Below are positions 25,970 through 35,501 of a stretch of 64,000 nucleotides of DNA, piece by piece. The stretch is taken from the NCBI RefSeq assembly GCF_002897295.1, contig NZ_BEXF01000009.1, positions 62,001 to 126,000 of the forward strand, given 5' to 3'. Both the position numbers and the translations under genes were made by a program. The number at the start of each line of letters is the position of its first letter. Within the stretch, counting starts at the first letter, position 1. The notes below the pieces were generated by a model that searched no databases, was not told the DNA's origin, and saw nothing but the letters and a program-made list of their open reading frames with translations. The stretch is from Brevibacillus reuszeri. GTDB lineage: Bacteria > Bacillota > Bacilli > Brevibacillales > Brevibacillaceae.

Positions 25970-27682
25970 GTGAAGCGAATCAACCGAAAGAATGTTATGC
26001 TCTCACTCCTGCTGTCTGCCAGTATGCTTGCAGCCTGCTCATCACAGACGACGAGTAGTGGTAGTCAAAATGCAGCAAGCCCATCTGGCACCAGCACTCC
26101 TGCAGCCTCGACCACTCAGCCAGCACCAGCGAACGGGCAGCCTGCTGTCGGTGGAACACTGGTGGTGGGAACACTATCTGGACCTGATACCTTGAATCCG
26201 CTTGTCTCCAATACTACACCTGGCAGCTGGATCGTCAACAATTTGTACCCGCATTTGATGCAGATGAATCCGAGTGGGAAAAAAGAGCCTTATTTGGCTG
26301 AATCGGTCACGACATCTGATGACGGTCTTACAATCACCATCAAGCTCCGGGATGGGGTAACCTGGCAGGATGGACAGCCGATTACCTCGGAGGACGTTGC
26401 CTTTACAGGACAACTGTTGCACGACAAAAAGCTCCAATGGACAGCGGAGATTTTCGATCAGGTTGAAAAGGTCGAAACTCCAGACAAGCTGACAGTAGTG
26501 TACACGTTAAAGGGTCCATACCCCGCATTCTCGGGGGCAATTGGTTACTGGGTGCGAATCGTTCCGAAGCATATTTGGGAAAAGGTTGACGATCCTAAAG
26601 CCTTTGAAAACCAAGATCCTGTTGGAGCAGGTCCGTTTAAGCTCGTCAAGTATGAAAAAGGCCAGTATATCGAGCTTGCTGCGATCGACAAATGGTTTGC
26701 AGCACCAGGTGGACGCGCTTATTTGGATAAGGTGATTTTTAAGATTTACCCGGACGCCAATACGATGACGCTGGCGCTGCAAAAAGGGGAAGTGGATGTG
26801 ACATCGTCCGATTTGCCGACCTCTGCTGCCAAGCTGCTGGAAACCAATGCTTCCATTAAGGTGGAGCAAACAGCGAGCCTGGGCTTTGCGTACTACAGCT
26901 TTAATACGGATGCATCCAAAGGTATTTCTCCGACGCAAGATGTAAATTTCCGCCTGGCGATGGCGACTGCGACTGACCGCAGCACCATTCTAAATGTGGC
27001 ATTGGAAGGGGCAGGCATGCAAATAGACACGCCAATTTCCCCGCTGTTTGCAGATTGGATCAATCCTGACGCAAAAGCACCCGCGTATGATTCTGCAAAG
27101 GCAAAAGAAATCCTCGCGAGTGCTGGCTACAGTGACACTGACGGTGATGGCATCCTGAATGCACCAAGCAGCTTCGGCGGGAAAAACGTAGAGCCAGAGG
27201 TCATCTACGACGGATCGAACGTGTTTCACCAAAAGGTTGCGAAAATTCTGGAGAAAAATGCAGCCGATATTGGCGTGAAGCTGATCTTGAAGCCGGTCGA
27301 ATACAACACGCTGGTCGCGAAAGTGTTTAACGAGCACGATTTCCAAATGCACATCGGAAAATGGGGCGTTCTGGACGAGCCAAGCGAGACCTTTGCCAAT
27401 CTGTACCATTCGAAAGCTAAAAACAACATGGCTACCTACAACAATCCAGAGATGGATCGCCTGGCAGATGGAGCGAAATACGCCAAAACCGAACAAATTG
27501 CCAGAGATGATGTAAAAGCAGCCCAAGCGCAGTTTGTTAAAGAGTTCCCGGTCGTGCCGATCTATGTGCAAAAATTCAATCTGGCCTACAACGCAGATAA
27601 ATTTGCTGGCTTCACCTTGTTCCCTGGCGACCTGCAAGGCTTGGTAGATCCGAACTCTCTCGTTGGCGTGTACAAAAAGTAA
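25970..27682 (+). CDS. Peptide-binding lipoprotein of the ABC transporter (SBP family 5)
   Basis: A 570-residue extracytoplasmic solute-binding protein with a GTG start. The signal peptide ends in the lipobox LAAC with Cys23 as the lipid anchor, followed by a Ser/Thr/Pro/Ala-rich linker. The family 5 signature appears at the usual N-terminal place (LRDGVTWQDGQPITSEDVAF, about residue 127). The domain order is canonical through to the C-terminus, unlike the permuted binding protein at 37345. It captures peptides for the permeases at 27754 and 28727. A strong hairpin without a T-run follows the gene and may set the ratio of binding protein to membrane components. Confidence 0.92.
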   Translation: MKRINRKNVMLSLLLSASMLAACSSQTTSSGSQNAASPSGTSTPAASTTQPAPANGQPAVGGTLVVGTLSGPDTLNPLVSNTTPGSWIVNNLYPHLMQMNPSGKKEPYLAESVTTSDDGLTITIKLRDGVTWQDGQPITSEDVAFTGQLLHDKKLQWTAEIFDQVEKVETPDKLTVVYTLKGPYPAFSGAIGYWVRIVPKHIWEKVDDPKAFENQDPVGAGPFKLVKYEKGQYIELAAIDKWFAAPGGRAYLDKVIFKIYPDANTMTLALQKGEVDVTSSDLPTSAAKLLETNASIKVEQTASLGFAYYSFNTDASKGISPTQDVNFRLAMATATDRSTILNVALEGAGMQIDTPISPLFADWINPDAKAPAYDSAKAKEILASAGYSDTDGDGILNAPSSFGGKNVEPEVIYDGSNVFHQKVAKILEKNAADIGVKLILKPVEYNTLVAKVFNEHDFQMHIGKWGVLDEPSETFANLYHSKAKNNMATYNNPEMDRLADGAKYAKTEQIARDDVKAAQAQFVKEFPVVPIYVQKFNLAYNADKFAGFTLFPGDLQGLVDPNSLVGVYKK

Positions 27683-27691
27683 ATCGGACAT

Positions 27692-27726
27692 CTTCCCGAG
27701 CAGTTGCAGCCTGACTGCTTGGGAAG
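27692..27726 (+). promoter_or_regulatory. Intercistronic hairpin between binding protein and permease genes
   Basis: CTTCCCGAGCAGT at 27692-27704 pairs with ACTGCTTGGGAAG at 27714-27726 (12 of 13 pairs Watson-Crick). No T-run follows, so it is more likely an mRNA-stability or attenuation element than a full terminator. Confidence 0.55.
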
Positions 27727-27753
27727 CGTGATCTACGTAAGGGAGTGCCGCTC

Positions 27754-28713
27754 ATGACGCATTTTCTGATTGCTCGGCTGCTGCGCGGCGTAGTTACCGT
27801 GCTCGTTGCTGTGACTGCCACTTTTTTAATCCTGCGTGTAATGCCCGGCGACCCGACAACGATGATGCTGGACAATCGTGTTCCTGAGGAAATAAGGCAG
27901 CAGTTGTTAAAGGACTTTGGCTTGGACAAGGATTTGTTTACACAGTACATCATCTTTCTCAAGCAGCTGTTCCTTCAGTTCGATCTGGGGACCTCATTTG
28001 TGCAGAGGGTGCCCGTGATGGATGTAATTTTATCGAGACTGCCATGGACCCTGATTTTGATGTCTGTCTCCATGCTCATTACAGCATTGATTGGCATACC
28101 TTTGGGCGTCATCGCCGCCTATCGCAAAGGATCATTTCTCGATCAGGCGATCAATGCTTTATCGATCTTGGGGATTGCGCTGTTTATTCCTTGGCTGGGG
28201 ATTATCCTGCTATATTTCCTCGGATTGAAAATTCCCTGGTTCCCCATAGGTGGAGCTGTGACGGTAGGTGTCGAAGGCTGGGATTATATCTGGGATGCCA
28301 CCCATCATCTCGTTTTGCCAGTCGTGTCATTGACGATTGTGCATCTGGCCAGCTATGTGCTGTATATGCGGGCAAGCACCATTGATGTTTTGAACGAGGA
28401 GTACATCCGCACCGCTCGGGCCAAAGGCTTGAAAGAAAGAGTGGTACTCTGGCGGCATGCCGTACGAAATTCCTTGCTCTCTACCGTTACCATGATGGGG
28501 GTGCAGCTCGGTGCCATTGTCGGCGGTGCCATCCTGACTGAAACCGTGTTTGCCTATCCAGGTCTCGGCAGGCTGATCTATGAAGCAGTCAAAGAACATG
28601 ATTACCCGATCCTGCAAGGCACCTTTTTGATCTTGGCGGTAACCGTTGTTGTAGTGAATATTTTGACTGATCTCGTCTATTCGTACCTAGATCCCAAAAT
28701 TACGAACAACTAG
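27754..28713 (+). CDS. Peptide ABC transporter permease (DppB/OppB)
   Basis: A 319-residue six-helix permease. Helix 1 starts at residue 9. RVMPGDPTTMMLDNR follows, then the EAA-type loop TARAKGLKERVVLWRHAVRN and the YPGLGRLIYEAV segment near the C-terminus. The ATG at 27754 is nine bases after AAGGGAG; a GTG at 27745 touches that site and is rejected. It pairs with the next permease. Confidence 0.93.
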   Translation: MTHFLIARLLRGVVTVLVAVTATFLILRVMPGDPTTMMLDNRVPEEIRQQLLKDFGLDKDLFTQYIIFLKQLFLQFDLGTSFVQRVPVMDVILSRLPWTLILMSVSMLITALIGIPLGVIAAYRKGSFLDQAINALSILGIALFIPWLGIILLYFLGLKIPWFPIGGAVTVGVEGWDYIWDATHHLVLPVVSLTIVHLASYVLYMRASTIDVLNEEYIRTARAKGLKERVVLWRHAVRNSLLSTVTMMGVQLGAIVGGAILTETVFAYPGLGRLIYEAVKEHDYPILQGTFLILAVTVVVVNILTDLVYSYLDPKITNN

Positions 28714-28726
28714 GGGGTGAAAGCGA

Positions 28727-29641
28727 TTGGAAAATACTACGTTGATCGAAGAAAAAGTCCCTAGTTCGTTGCCTTTATCGATCCAACAGCCGAGAACATC
28801 CCCTTTGCGGGAGTTCATCAAGTACTTTCGGCGGAACCGCTTAGGAGTCATCGGTCTGTATGGCATTCTCGTTTTGCTGCTTCTGGCCATACTCGCCCCA
28901 GTCTTCAGCGATCGCCCCACGGGATACGGCGACGTAGCAAACATGCTCCAACCGCCGAGTGCCCAGTATTGGTTTGGCACGGATTCAGTTGGCTTAAGTA
29001 TTTTCGATCAGGTCATCTGGGGAACGCGTGTTTCTTTGTATGTTGGCTTGACTGCTGCCGTAATCTCAATCGTGATCGGGGTGCCAATTGGCCTGATATC
29101 CGGTTATTACGGAGGGAGAGTCTCGCATATCGGCATGGCGATTACGGATATTTTTCTGACGCTGCCTGTACTTCCTCTGATGATTATCATGGCAGCTGTA
29201 CTTGGTACAGGCATCAGCAATATTGCGATCATCATCGGCTTGTTTAGCTGGCCGCAGATTGCACGGGTGACACGCGCAGAAGCGCTTGCGATTCGCGAGA
29301 AGCAATACATCGAAGCAGCGAGAGCAATTGGGACGAAGGAGTCTAAAATCATCTTCCGCCACGTGCTCTTAAATGCCTTTCCCCCGATTCTCGTCAATAT
29401 GACCATCATTATGGGGACGTCCGTGCTTTCCGAGGCAGGGCTGAGCTTCCTCGGTTTGGGCGACCCAATGAGCTGGAGCTGGGGAACCATTTTGCAAAAT
29501 GCACATTCCACCGGTGTCATTATCCATGCGTGGTGGCTGGCATTGTTTCCGAGCATTGCCATCGTGGTTCTTGTGCTGTCCTTTAACTTCCTTGGAATTG
29601 GCATCAATGAAGCACTAAATCCGCGCTTGAGAAAAAGATAA
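28727..29641 (+). CDS. Peptide ABC transporter permease (DppC/OppC)
   Basis: A 304-residue six-helix permease with a TTG start six bases after AGGGGGTGA. The N-terminal cytoplasmic tail is followed by helix 1 and the typical short extracytoplasmic segment containing PPSAQYWFGTDSVG. The EAA loop reads AARAIGTKESKIIFRHVLLN, and the C-terminus ends in LNPRL. It completes the D-F-A-B-C transporter. The spacing between helix 1 and the PPS motif (about 30 residues) is the normal size, a useful contrast to the homologue at 61673. Confidence 0.93.
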   Translation: MENTTLIEEKVPSSLPLSIQQPRTSPLREFIKYFRRNRLGVIGLYGILVLLLLAILAPVFSDRPTGYGDVANMLQPPSAQYWFGTDSVGLSIFDQVIWGTRVSLYVGLTAAVISIVIGVPIGLISGYYGGRVSHIGMAITDIFLTLPVLPLMIIMAAVLGTGISNIAIIIGLFSWPQIARVTRAEALAIREKQYIEAARAIGTKESKIIFRHVLLNAFPPILVNMTIIMGTSVLSEAGLSFLGLGDPMSWSWGTILQNAHSTGVIIHAWWLALFPSIAIVVLVLSFNFLGIGINEALNPRLRKR

Positions 29642-29660
29642 TTTTCTGGAGGGACGAAAA

Positions 29661-30821
29661 ATGCTGACCAAGATTCCGAAAGAAGCTTACACAGAGAGGA
29701 TTGCCCGTATTCAAGAGTATTTGCAAAAGAACGCCATCAGCGGACTTCTCGTCACGAATACGTACAATATTTTTTACACGACTGGGCTGTTTCACTTTCC
29801 AAATGAACGACCTGTTGCCTTGTTCGTTCCAGCGTCAGGCGAATCCATCCTGTTCGTTCCCGTGATGGAGCTACAAGAGGCAAAGCATGCGACTATCTTT
29901 CAAGACATACGCGACTATTTTGAATACCCGGGAGTCGTGCATCCGATCGATTGGATGATAGGCAGCATCAAGCAAACCTATCCGAATCTAACACAGGTAA
30001 GCATCGATGGTGGGAGTCGCGAGCTTTTTCTCCGCGTGAAAGAATTGATTGCGCCCACCTCTTTGTCAGTGAATAACCTCATTCACGAAATGCGGTTGAC
30101 CAAGGATTCCTACGAGGTCGAATTACTGCGTTCGGCTGGATACTACTCCGACTATATCGTCAAGCGAGGAACAGAGGTAGCCGCACCAGGCATGTCAGAG
30201 CTGGAGATGCTGCAAACGATCTCGGGGGATACCTTGAACAAAATGATTGAAGATTTGGGCGAGGTCGTGTACGTCCCCGGTGGTCCTGCTGGTGGACTCG
30301 TGCCTAGCGGCCTCCGCACGGCGATGCCACATGCTCTGCCAAGTGCGAAGCGCATGGAGAAGGGAGAGACGTTGATTCTTAGCTGCGGTGCAAATGTAGG
30401 CGGTTATCGGGCCGAATGTGAACGCACCTGCTTTATCGGGGATGTGAGCGATGAGCAGGCAAAAGTGCTGGAAGTCATGGCAACCGCACAACAGATGGCG
30501 ATCGAAGCCATGCGCCCTGGCAATAAATGCGCAGATATTGATGCAATCGCACTCGATTACATCCGAAAAGCTGGCTACGGTCAGTACCTGCTCCATCGCA
30601 CAGGTCATGGAAAAGGCTTGGAGGAGCATGAAGCGCCGTGGATCGAGGTGGGAGACCATACCATACTGCGTCCAGGTATGGTGCTCTCAAGCGAGCCGGG
30701 CATTTACATCGAGGGATTCTCAGGCTTCCGCCATTCGGATACGATCATCGTCACAGACGACGAGCCACTTGTTGTTACGCAATTTCCAAAGACACTCGAT
30801 CAATTAATCATCAAAGTATAG
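29661..30821 (+). CDS. M24-family aminopeptidase P/creatinase-fold protein with altered metal site
   Basis: A 386-residue pita-bread-fold protein with a creatinase-type N-terminal domain (1-145) and an M24 C-terminal domain. Family features include MPHALPS (His224), LLHRTGHGKGLEEHE (His312/His316) and SSEPGIYIEG (Glu345). Three of the five usual metal ligands are changed: the first Asp is Ser241 in LILSCGANVGGYR, the second Asp is Glu252 in AECERT, and the last Glu is replaced in GFRHSDT. It may therefore be a metal-independent, creatinase-like amidinohydrolase or a peptidase with a different metal site. It lies within the peptide transporter operon. Confidence 0.85.
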   Translation: MLTKIPKEAYTERIARIQEYLQKNAISGLLVTNTYNIFYTTGLFHFPNERPVALFVPASGESILFVPVMELQEAKHATIFQDIRDYFEYPGVVHPIDWMIGSIKQTYPNLTQVSIDGGSRELFLRVKELIAPTSLSVNNLIHEMRLTKDSYEVELLRSAGYYSDYIVKRGTEVAAPGMSELEMLQTISGDTLNKMIEDLGEVVYVPGGPAGGLVPSGLRTAMPHALPSAKRMEKGETLILSCGANVGGYRAECERTCFIGDVSDEQAKVLEVMATAQQMAIEAMRPGNKCADIDAIALDYIRKAGYGQYLLHRTGHGKGLEEHEAPWIEVGDHTILRPGMVLSSEPGIYIEGFSGFRHSDTIIVTDDEPLVVTQFPKTLDQLIIKV

Positions 30822-30831
30822 GAGGGATAGC

Positions 30832-31659
30832 ATGTACACGACTATAAATGATTGCGAAATTTACTATGAGGTCCATGGAAAAGAGGATGGGGATGCTATT
30901 TTCTTCATCCATGGAGCACCTGGTCTGGGAGATTGCCGCGCAGACCGCAAAGCATTTGCTCCTTTGGAAGAGACGCATAAGCTCGTATTTTTGGATATGC
31001 GGGGCTCTGGCAGATCGGAAGAAAAGCCACCTTATACGCATGAGCAATGGGCAGCTGATATCGATGAATTGCGCAAGCTGCTGCAGGTGGACAAAATCGT
31101 GATTCATGGCGGCTCCTATGGTGGGTACATGGCATTGGAATACGTCACTCGCTATCCGCAGCATGTCTCACAAGTCATGCTGCGAGATACAAAGCCCGGC
31201 TCAGATCGCCAGGATGGCGCTACAAAGAGGGCACTCGAAGCCAATCTTCACGGGCTTACAGAAGATGAGCTGGTCCGCATGTTTGCTGGCGAGATGCGTT
31301 CAAACGAAGAGCTAAAATCCGTCTTTTTCGCTCTCCAGCCTTTGTATACGGTGGAGTACGATCCTGTAATAGCGAAAGAAAAAATTGATGCTATCTACTA
31401 TCATTATGAAACGCATAACTTCGCCTTTCGTGTGAATCAACCGACGTTTAACCTCCGTGACAAGCTGCCAGCCATTGATGTGCCTGTTCTTGTTTCTGTT
31501 GGCAGACACGATTGGATTACTCCAGTAGATGCATCAGAGGAAATCGCCAGCCTGATTCCGCTATCCGAGCTGGTTATCTATGAAAATAGCGGACACTCGC
31601 CACATCTTGAAGAAAATGAGAAGTACTTGAGCCGCGTCAGGCAATTTCTTTCTAAATAG
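30832..31659 (+). CDS. Alpha/beta hydrolase, proline iminopeptidase-like (S33)
   Basis: A 275-residue cytoplasmic serine hydrolase. The oxyanion loop is FFIHGAPGLG, the nucleophile elbow is HGGSYGGYMA (Ser95), the acid is Asp in VGRHDWITP, and the catalytic His is in NSGHSPHLEE. MRGSGRSEE resembles the D-x-R-G-x-G-x-S of prolyl aminopeptidases. The position right after a peptide importer and an M24 protein fits removal of N-terminal Pro or other residues from imported peptides. Other alpha/beta hydrolase activities cannot be excluded. Confidence 0.85.
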   Translation: MYTTINDCEIYYEVHGKEDGDAIFFIHGAPGLGDCRADRKAFAPLEETHKLVFLDMRGSGRSEEKPPYTHEQWAADIDELRKLLQVDKIVIHGGSYGGYMALEYVTRYPQHVSQVMLRDTKPGSDRQDGATKRALEANLHGLTEDELVRMFAGEMRSNEELKSVFFALQPLYTVEYDPVIAKEKIDAIYYHYETHNFAFRVNQPTFNLRDKLPAIDVPVLVSVGRHDWITPVDASEEIASLIPLSELVIYENSGHSPHLEENEKYLSRVRQFLSK

Positions 31660-31703
31660 TGCAGCTTTCAACTGAACGAGAAAAGCTTAAGGAGGGTACC
31701 AAA

Positions 31704-33134
31704 ATGAATTTGAATGATGTTCTTACGCATTTGGAGAAAAACTTCGATGAAGATTTGGAGCGTGTTCGAGAATTTCTACGGATGCCGAGTATTAGCTACA
31801 CGGGCGAAGGGATACGAGAGACAGCAAGCAAGTTGAAAGAGGTTATCGAAGAGCTGGGAGGAACAGCGGAAGTGGTTCCGACAAAAGGGCATCCGATCGT
31901 ATTTGGAGAGTTTGATGAAGGACAAGAGCATACTCTTCTGGTCTATGGAATGTACGACGTGATGCCGACGGACGAAGAGGGCTGGACAGTAGATCCTTGG
32001 GGCGCAGAAATCAAAGAACTGCCCAAATTCGGTCCGTGCATTATCAACCGGGGTGCAGTCAATACAAAAGGACCACTGGGAGCTTTCTTCAATACGATTC
32101 GCGCCATAAAAGAAGTCGATGGCAAGCTACCCGTTAACCTGATCTTTGCTGTCGAGGGAGAAGAGGAAATGGGGAGCCGCAATTTCCCTGCTTTCCTCGA
32201 GCAGTATAAGGAGAAACTAGAAAAAGCTGAAGCCGTGCTATTTCCTTTCTTCGAGCAGGATGAGGTAGGTACGCCTGGACTCGTGCTAGGTACGAAAGGC
32301 TTGCTCTATTTTGAACTGGTATGTCAAGGCGGCGATTGGGGCGGACCTACTTCTCGCGGTATTCACGGCTCCTTTAACGCTTGGGTAAAAAACCCTGCCT
32401 GGCGGCTCGTCCAAGCACTCTCAACCATGGTAGATGTGGATGAAAACATTTTAATAGAGGGTCTCCTGAATGATGTCTCAGAGATTCCTGCAAAAGAGAG
32501 AGACATTTTGGAACAACAGATCGAGGAAGGCATCTATGACGAAAAAGTGTTTCTCGAAAACTATGATGTGAAACGCTTGAAGTATGACGGTACAGGGATG
32601 GATGTTTGGGAGAAGCTGTATAGCCGGCCTCAGCTGAACATCGACGGGATATACTCTGGCTACACAGGACCGGGAACCAAAACGCTATTGCCACATATCG
32701 CGACGGCCAAAGTCGATGTCCGCATGGTGCCTCATATGGAGCCGGATGAAGTGGTTCGCCTCATTCGCGCGCATTTGGATAAACACGGCTTTGCTGACAT
32801 CGAAATGAACGTCGCCAATAAATACTATTGGTCGAAAGTATCTGTCGATGAGCATGTTGTTCAGGCAATGATCGACACTTACCGGACGATGGGCAAAGAA
32901 CCACAAATACAGCCGCTGAACCCTGGTAGCGCGCCCTACTATGTATTTGAGCGCTATCTGCAAATTCCATATGTGACAGGAGGCATGGGGCACGGGGCCA
33001 GACAGCATTCCAGCGACGAATACTGCACGGTACAAGGCGTGCTTGATTTTGAGAAGTCAATGGCGATCTTTTTTGACCACTATTGCCAGCGAGTCTCTGG
33101 TAAACAGGATCAAGAAGAAACGATTTCCAAGTAA
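31704..33134 (+). CDS. M20-family metallohydrolase with altered metal ligands
   Basis: About 476 residues from the ATG at 31704 (AAGGAGG eight bases upstream; the longer frame to 31659 has no ribosome site). It has the general M20 layout with catalytic EGEEEMGS (Glu153-154) and a C-terminal HGARQHSSDEY. The canonical GHYDV is YGMYDVMP, so the metal His is Met83, and the bridging Asp of the GRGxxDxKG motif is Asn120 in NRGAVNTKG. Both changes affect the di-zinc site. It may bind one metal or act by a modified mechanism. It lies in the peptide-utilisation operon. Confidence 0.85.
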   Translation: MNLNDVLTHLEKNFDEDLERVREFLRMPSISYTGEGIRETASKLKEVIEELGGTAEVVPTKGHPIVFGEFDEGQEHTLLVYGMYDVMPTDEEGWTVDPWGAEIKELPKFGPCIINRGAVNTKGPLGAFFNTIRAIKEVDGKLPVNLIFAVEGEEEMGSRNFPAFLEQYKEKLEKAEAVLFPFFEQDEVGTPGLVLGTKGLLYFELVCQGGDWGGPTSRGIHGSFNAWVKNPAWRLVQALSTMVDVDENILIEGLLNDVSEIPAKERDILEQQIEEGIYDEKVFLENYDVKRLKYDGTGMDVWEKLYSRPQLNIDGIYSGYTGPGTKTLLPHIATAKVDVRMVPHMEPDEVVRLIRAHLDKHGFADIEMNVANKYYWSKVSVDEHVVQAMIDTYRTMGKEPQIQPLNPGSAPYYVFERYLQIPYVTGGMGHGARQHSSDEYCTVQGVLDFEKSMAIFFDHYCQRVSGKQDQEETISK

Positions 33135-33182
33135 TACAAGCCAGTCTGAGTACAAGATCTTCGTTGGATAGGAGGCTTATCC

Positions 33183-33512
33183 GTGACTTTCGAGATAGAT
33201 CAGGTAGAAAAGACGATAGTAAACGATATCTCAACGGATGTTCCGAAAGCGATTCTGGACCGATTCGTCACTTTGACGCGTGAATCAGGGAGTGAAGACG
33301 AAAGAATCGCTGCTCATTTCTTGGCCCAGTTTCTGGAGGATTGGCAAATCCCGCATCAGGTCCATTACCCGAATATTCACTTAAGTGTTCCTAAAAAGGC
33401 TACCCTCATCGTCACCGAGCCTGTATCTCGAGAAATCAGAGCCAAAACGCCGTCGTGTGTACGTAAGTTGCTGAAAATAAACTTATCTAAAAGAGAAAAA
33501 GCCACAACCTAA
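33183..33512 (+). pseudogene. Truncated M28-like peptidase, N-terminal fragment (paralogue remnant)
   Basis: A 109-codon frame with a GTG start after AGGAGG. Residues 1-93 match the N-termini of the M28-like proteins at 33525, 35563 and 44634 (RESGSEDERIAAHFLAQF, then HLSVP and IRAKTPS). After that the sequence departs into an unrelated short tail and stops. The PA and catalytic domains are absent. It directly precedes the next paralogue, so it looks like the remains of a tandem duplicate shortened by recombination or deletion. A short stable peptide is possible but has no predicted function. Confidence 0.8.
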
Positions 33513-33524
33513 TCGGAGGGTGCC

Positions 33525-35292
33525 ATGACGAGTCTCGTAAAAGAGCATGAAAAGCTGCTGCTTGATGAAATCAGCATGGAGCTCCCCAAACGGATTTTGC
33601 AAACATTCAGCGGGTTGATCCGGGAGTCTGGCAGTGAGGACGAACGCACTGCCGCCGACTTTCTAGCATCGCTCTTGAAAGCATGGGGTGTTCCACATAC
33701 TGTACACAATCCTACTATTTACTTGAGCGTTCCCAAAACAGCTTCAGTAAAGACGGTTACGCCTGAACCCAAGTCGTTCCGTGCAAAAACTCCTTCCTTC
33801 TCCGTCTCGACAAATGGCATACCATTGGTAGGGGAGCTGGTTTATGTCCCATCAGCCCAAGTAACGGACCGCTACGATATATTCGACGCCAAGGTGAAGG
33901 AAGAAGTGAACGATCTCACTGGAAAAATCGTCATCAGTGAAGGACTGGCGATGCCCGAAAAGGTTGCTACCTTCCACGACAAAGGAGTTCTGGGTGCCAT
34001 ATTCATCAATCCAGGCAAGAACATCCATGATGGGATTTGCACCACGATTTGGGGGGCGCCAAGATTTGGATACGATCGACAATGAGCCAAAAATTCCTGT
34101 CGTCGCCATCAACAAAACAGATGGGGAAGAGCTAAAGGCGATGTGCCAGACTGGAATAACTATGGTAGAACTGTCTACCAGACTGGAAAAGGGCTGGTTC
34201 GAATGCCCTCTGATTGACGTGTTTATCGAGGGAACCGAGGAGCCGGAGAAGTATGTTCTCTTGCACGGTCATCTGGATTCATGGCATGTGGGGATTGGTG
34301 ATAATACGACAGGTGATGCAGCATTGATGGAAATGGCACGGATTTTCTACAAGCATCGCGACAAGCTGAAACGGAGCTTGCGAATTGCCATCTGGCCGGG
34401 ACATTCAACTGGACGCTATGCTGGATCGACATGGTTCGCTGACCAATTTGCATTGGATCTGGATGCAAATTGCATCGCGCAAGTAAATTGTGACTCTCCC
34501 GGCTGCCGTCAGGCTACCTCCTACGAAAAAATGGACTGGACGAATGAAGTGGAGGATCATTGCAAACAGGCAATTTACGATGCCGTCCAAGAAGAAGCCA
34601 AGGGAAAACGTCCGAATCGTGCTGGCGATTATTCGTTCCACAATATCGGGATCACATCCTTCTATAAGCTATCTTCCAGTATTCCGCAAGAGCAGTTAAA
34701 GGAAAAAGGCTACTATCCGGTAGGCGGCTGCGGTTCCAATATTGAGTGGCATACAGAAGACGACTTGATGCATGTAGCTGATTACGAGATTTTGCGCAGA
34801 GACTTGCGGGTGTATATGACCTCAATCTATCGCGTGCTACAGGCGAATTTACTTCCGTATGATTTCCGCAAGACTGCCGATGAGTTCATGGAAACGATCC
34901 GTCAGTATCAGGAAGCAGCTGGTGCGCATTTTTCCTTTGAACTAGCTGCAAGCGAGGCCACGGTTCTTCGTCGTTCTTTAGAGGAATTTTATAGTGAATT
35001 ACAATTACTGCAAATGGAAAACCTATCTTCGCCAGCTGTCAGAGAAGCAAATGAAAAGCTTTTGCAACTAGGCAGGACACTTATTCCGATCAACTTTACT
35101 CGCCGCGGCAAATTCCACCATGATCCTGCCGTTCAAATACCCGCATTGCCCGATATCGCTCCTGCACTTCAGTTGGCGGGATTAGAGCCAGGCTCTCACC
35201 GCTATCGCGTTACGCAAAATCACTTGCTTCGTGGTCAAAATCGTGTTGTATGGACGATGAAGGAAGCGCAAAAGATCATTCGGGTTCAATAG
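33525..35292 (+). pseudogene. M28-like peptidase with PA domain (paralogue 2), single-base frameshift
   Basis: The frame from the ATG at 33525 matches its paralogues up to ICTTIWGAP, then runs off into a stop at 34083-34085. The adjacent frame resumes exactly with DLDTIDNEPKIPVVAIN and continues to 35292. Removing one A at 34061-34062 restores WGAP-DLDTID as in the copies at 35563 and 44634, giving a protein of about 588 residues. The downstream part keeps HGHLDSWHVGIGDNT, WPGHSTGRYAGS, NCDSPG and EWHTEDD. It is either a recent pseudogene or a sequencing error. A terminator follows. Confidence 0.85.
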
Positions 35293-35301
35293 TAACAATT
35301 T

Positions 35302-35342
35302 GGCAGTCAACGACTAGCTTTCGAGTCGGTGGCTGCCTTTTT
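35302..35342 (+). terminator. Terminator of the first peptide transporter operon
   Basis: GGCAG at 35302 and CGACT pair with AGTCG and CTGCC (ending 35337), followed by five T residues. Confidence 0.75.
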
Positions 35343-35397
35343 GTTGTTCTCCATTTCATGATCTCACAGTGGAGTCAATTTTCTGAATCTTAGGTTT

Positions 35398-35431
35398 TTA
35401 GGGTCCTTACTACCTGGCATTCCGACCCTAA
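35398..35431 (+). promoter_or_regulatory. Activator site (TTAGGGTC inverted repeat) upstream of the second peptide transporter operon
   Basis: TTAGGGTC at 35398-35405 and GACCCTAA at 35424-35431 form a perfect 8-base inverted repeat with an 18-base gap. A third partial copy, TTAGGTT, is at 35390-35396. The site lies about 70 bases upstream of the -24 element at 35502. It is the clearest form of the half-site shared by four sigma-54 promoters here. Confidence 0.65.
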
Positions 35432-35501
35432 ATTCACCTTCAAGCAAGACGTTTTCCACAATTCGACAGCAAGATAGGCTTTTGCATGCCCTTTTAGTGA
35501 G

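Noticed and set aside
26990-27691. Reverse-strand open frame of 233 codons
   Set aside because: Antisense to the binding-protein gene, without ribosome site or recognisable domain.
34040-34070. Programmed frameshift at the G-run in the M28 copy at 33525
   Set aside because: Removing one A just after the G-run restores the exact paralogue sequence; removing a G does not. Intact paralogues use a single frame, so a mutation or sequencing error is simpler.
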